Shown piece after piece: positions 60,632-64,000 of a stretch of DNA of 64,000 bases. A program made the position numbers and the translations under genes. Each line of letters starts with the position of its first letter. The first letter of the stretch is position 1. Source of the DNA: Epiperipatus broadwayi (lineage: Eukaryota; Onychophora; Udeonychophora; Euonychophora; Peripatidae); the NCBI GenBank assembly GCA_028023455.1, contig JAQFVV010006197.1, forward strand, positions 14,131,254 to 14,195,253. Reading direction: 5' to 3'. The notes below the pieces were generated by a model. It was given only the letters and a program-made list of their open reading frames with translations, was not told the DNA's origin and did not search any database.

Positions 60632-63009
60632 GCTCAGTTCAATTGTTAGGAGAGGACTCTGTGATTGAATTTTAAAGTTAATTGTGTTATTAAAAATAAC
60701 TAAGTAAATTTGATAGACGCTCTCAAAATCAATTTTAAAATTATAAGAGTGTCATTGTAAATAATTTATAAAAGTGTTAAATGATAGACATGCAGTGTTA
60801 ACTTAATTTTTTCCCTATCGGTCGTCTCTATTGAGCTCAATTTACAAGCAAATAGTCATGGGAACATCATATATAGTGAAAATATATCGGAAACTTTATA
60901 CTAGAAGTATGACAAACGCTGGAGTAGTTCGGAAAATTACGAGATGGAGAAAAGTAGTATTTTGGACAATATATAATTTTAAAAGCTAATTACTATTGAC
61001 TATTAGAAAATAGATATTTTAGAGAATAAAATACTTCTTTATGAAGAAAGTATTTTGCAAGCTATAAATTTAAATGTATATCTTAAGTAAAGATATTAAA
61101 AATGAAAGTAGTTTTATAAATATTTGCCCTGTTAAGTCTTTATATTTAAGAGACTAAATGTTGACAATTTTAAAAGGCAAATAAATTGAAAATATAATTA
61201 GCTAAAAGTCTTAATATAATAAAAATTATTATATTGAAATAATTTAAACGCTGGTCGTTTATAAATAAAGAAGCTTATTCTTACCTGGATATTTTGTTAA
61301 GAAATGCGCAAGTAATACATGGACGTCCCAGTTAATTTAAAATAATTAAATGATAATTTTTCATAAATTATAAACTAATTCAAGAATAATAACTTTTAAA
61401 TAATATTCTTTAAAGAACTGCATCCGGATCAGATAAACTATTTTAATTTTATTATATTTTTATAAAAGAACTGATTAACTTTTATTTTGGTTTTAAAAGA
61501 ACGTTTTCGTTTTTCATAAACTTTTAAAAAAAACACGTGATGGACCGGAAACAGGAAATGGTGTTCTAGTGAATATGTGCCTAGGATTAAAGAACTTTAT
61601 GGTGAAAAGGAGACATCGCTGGAGTTATGTAATATGAATTCTGTTTTATTTATCTAACATAAAATTTAAATATTATTAATCTATTAAAAATAAGATAGGT
61701 ACATTTCTTAAGATAATAACTAAAAATAATATAATAATTAATTGCATAAGTTTATTTTTTAATTAATATAACACAGAATATTTTTAAAGAATGATCGTGA
61801 GTGTAAATGTGATTTATTTTATGAAGCTGTATTTCCGAAGAATATTGGAAGATGGACTGTACATTAGATCATTATTTATGGTAAAAATTATATAATTATA
61901 ATAATTTTAATGTATTTAATATGTTTTCTTTAGATCAACCAAATGATATGATATTGTTGAATGAATGTATAAAATATTTTAAAATACACACACATTATAT
62001 TGGCAGTGACAGTTTTATTTAAATATGCATAATTTGAATTTATGATATAAATACGATGCAACATTACATAAGAAGCTTAGAAATAATTATATGATTCTTT
62101 CTTAAATAAATTTTAATATTTTGTTTATGCTATAGTATTAGAATTATATTTGTTATTCATAAGTAATTATTTTATTGCAAGTTAGGAAGAGATTTGAAAA
62201 GTCTATATTTTATTTTATTTTATTGGATAAATTAAGTTAAGTTTTATGTAGAAGTTTATGTTTGAATTAAAGGTTTACTGAATATAGATGACGTAGTATA
62301 AATAGTTGGATAATTAGTATTTATTTAAAGTTGAAGGTTGTTTTCCCGTAATTTTAAATAAGTTTTAGAGGATGTTTTGTAGATAAAAGTTATTAAGAAG
62401 GAGTAGAATAACACATAAAGTAAGGTAATAATTTTACATAGAAAAGAATCATAGAATTTATCTAATATAATACTTTATGAATTTGAAATTGATGAATAAT
62501 TTAAATATTATTATTTTAACAGTACAGATATGTAATGCATATTTGATAAAACATGTAGCATGAATTGCATTAAATGAAATATAAATTATAATCAATTATT
62601 ATTGTTACATTATAAAGATACATTAGTTTTATATTATGCTATTAGAGTAATGCTGATATTAAAGTGAACACATACTAGTACATAATGAAATGAATAGCAG
62701 TAATACTTAAGTGATGTAGCAATTTAATTAGCAAAGTTTAATTGTTTACATATGCTACATAAATATTGTTTACATAAATTTTTCTATGTAATAATTGAGG
62801 TTTACTGATATTTGTTTAAAGTCTAAGTTTTGAAAACATACTTCAATGTTATTAGTACAGCATTTTAAAGAATGTATAATTACTTATTAGGAGTATGAAT
62901 TAATAACAGTGTAAACATACTGTATTATTATTTTCTTATTTTATTTTCTTTGTTTTCATAATTTTGAACTGTAAATATTGTAAATAAATTCTTAGTTGAA
63001 GTTAATGTA

Positions 63010-63045
63010 AATAAATTTGTTTAATTCGTTTTAAAAGTGTGTCGA
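63010..63045 (+). terminator. poly(A) signal with GT-rich downstream element
   Basis: AATAAA at 63010-63015 (a further one at 62983-62988) is followed about 22 nt later by AAGTGTGTCGAGTTC, a GT-rich downstream element. AATAAA is common by chance here, but the paired downstream element supports it. Confidence 0.4.
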
Positions 63046-63065
63046 GTTCATTATTTTACACCACA

Positions 63066-64000
63066 GCATTTGACAACAGATAATTTGAATAAACATAATA
63101 TTTGCACAATATGAATTCAGTATTATTATTTAGAAATAAATACAATATTTTCCTGATATTATTTTATAAGAATTGATTGACATTAACATATAATATTATT
63201 ATGGTCATAAGGTAATTATAATGCATATTATAAGAGTACAATATTATTTATTGCCACAGATTATTAAATTATAAGATTTTGGATTTATTCTAAGATAAAG
63301 ATACTATATGAAAATAAAAGATATACATATTATTATTTATTTGATGATTGATGATATAACAGAAATAAATAAGCTTAAGTTATACTCTAAGATTAGTATT
63401 GAGTATTATTATTATTAGAATAAGTTAGGTGTATTTAGGTTTGATATAAAATCCTTTATCATACTTATTTACATGAGTTATCATTATTTTAAGATAATTA
63501 GAAGAACCTGAGATTATTTAATTATATTTTCTTAATAAAATTAAGATTTATTTATTTATTACGTTTAAAGATAGTTTATTTTATTTAAAAGCCATAAGAA
63601 TGCTGTAGATGTAGTAGTAAGTTAATAAGGAGGTAATAGTATTCTTATGCCATTGAGACAATGTCTTGGGAGATATTGACTCAATGTAAATCTACTTATT
63701 ACTTTGTAACTTTACTTCACAGTCTCATGATTTTAATAAATACTTATTTAATTAGTACATACTATAGAACTATATTGATTTTAATAATTGATAATAAATT
63801 TAATTAGAATATGATAGTATAAAAGTATATTAAAGATAGATATGCAAATTTTAATTAAGCATTATAATTTAATTGAGCTAGTCGTATTTCAAACTATATT
63901 ATACATCGAGAAGTAAGGGTACAATATATATATATATATATATATATTAAAACGAAGATTTGCACGGGTTAAATATATAAAATACATATTTTGCGGGTTC
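63066..64000. other. AT-rich DNA to window end, (AT)n microsatellite
   Basis: No coding frame follows the putative LTR end. An (AT)n run lies at about 63923-63947. The last bases (TGCACGGG, TTGCGGGTTC) are slightly GC-richer and are cut by the window edge. Confidence 0.5.

Larger units (their letters stand above)
60549..63065 (+). other. promoter-to-poly(A) segment, possible long LTR or noncoding transcription unit
   Basis: The left edge TGTTGTTGGTA and right edge TACACCACA are imperfect inverse copies (TGT..ACA), as in LTR ends. CCAATCA and TATAAAA lie near the left edge, and two AATAAA signals followed by a GT-rich stretch lie near the right edge. Just outside, GCATTTGACAACAG at 63066 could be a decayed primer-binding region. 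The plus strand is strongly G over C (several lines at about 3:1). No long ORF exists; one plus frame (61542-61670) includes KWCSSEYVPRIKELYGEKET. A 2.4-kb transcribed part would be unusually long for an LTR, so a host noncoding unit is the main alternative. Confidence 0.4.

Noticed and set aside
1-64000. CRISPR array or bacterial operon
   Set aside because: No regularly spaced short direct repeats with unique spacers and no dense coding; the DNA is clearly eukaryotic.

Overview
This window is AT-rich animal genomic DNA (roughly a quarter G+C by eye). It carries non-LTR retrotransposons, a Ty3/gypsy relic, tRNA-derived SINEs, fold-back and TIR elements, microsatellites and a few possible spliced exons. 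Nothing looks bacterial, organellar or phage. The species cannot be fixed from sequence alone. An invertebrate is likely and a mollusc or other lophotrochozoan is a guess. No complete host gene is visible; most long open frames are transposon remnants or chance frames in AT-rich DNA.

Layout. At 2-14 kb lie a SINE, LINE tail relics (2.36, 3.1 and 13.2 kb), a 740-bp fold-back element (4.95 kb), an old minus-strand RTE-like copy (7.7-8.7 kb), a nested ~1-kb inverted repeat (10.6-11.66 kb) and, abutting it, a younger 5'-truncated minus-strand RTE copy (11.66-12.52 kb). At 15-26 kb are two copies of one TA-flanked TIR transposon (15.04 and 24.13 kb), an RT relic of another LINE lineage (18.3 kb), a cluster of three SINEs and a LINE tail (21-22.3 kb), a 455-bp fold-back and a 72+72-bp perfect palindrome (25.4-26.07 kb). 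At 28-34 kb are two SINEs and a possible minus-strand spliced gene fragment (33.7 to 31.17 kb). At 36-46 kb is the largest element cluster: a decayed RTE copy, a Ty3/gypsy RNase H-integrase relic and a nearly full-length RTE whose frame is broken in at least five places. At 46-56 kb are SINEs and two more fold-backs. At 57.4-58.6 kb is the best host-gene candidate: a plus-strand gene start in which three short exons keep one reading frame. From 60.55 to 63.07 kb is a promoter-to-poly(A) segment with strong G-over-C skew and LTR-like ends.

How the parts relate. The RTE elements supply the kind of machinery that tRNA-derived SINEs borrow. Four SINE copies keep recognisable target-site duplications (13, 16, 11 and 20 bp), which shows target-primed insertion here. 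The two TIR transposon copies differ strikingly at CpG sites (intact in one, mostly TG/CA in the other), which suggests cytosine methylation acting on repeats. The gene models rest only on splice signals and frame continuity and need transcript evidence.
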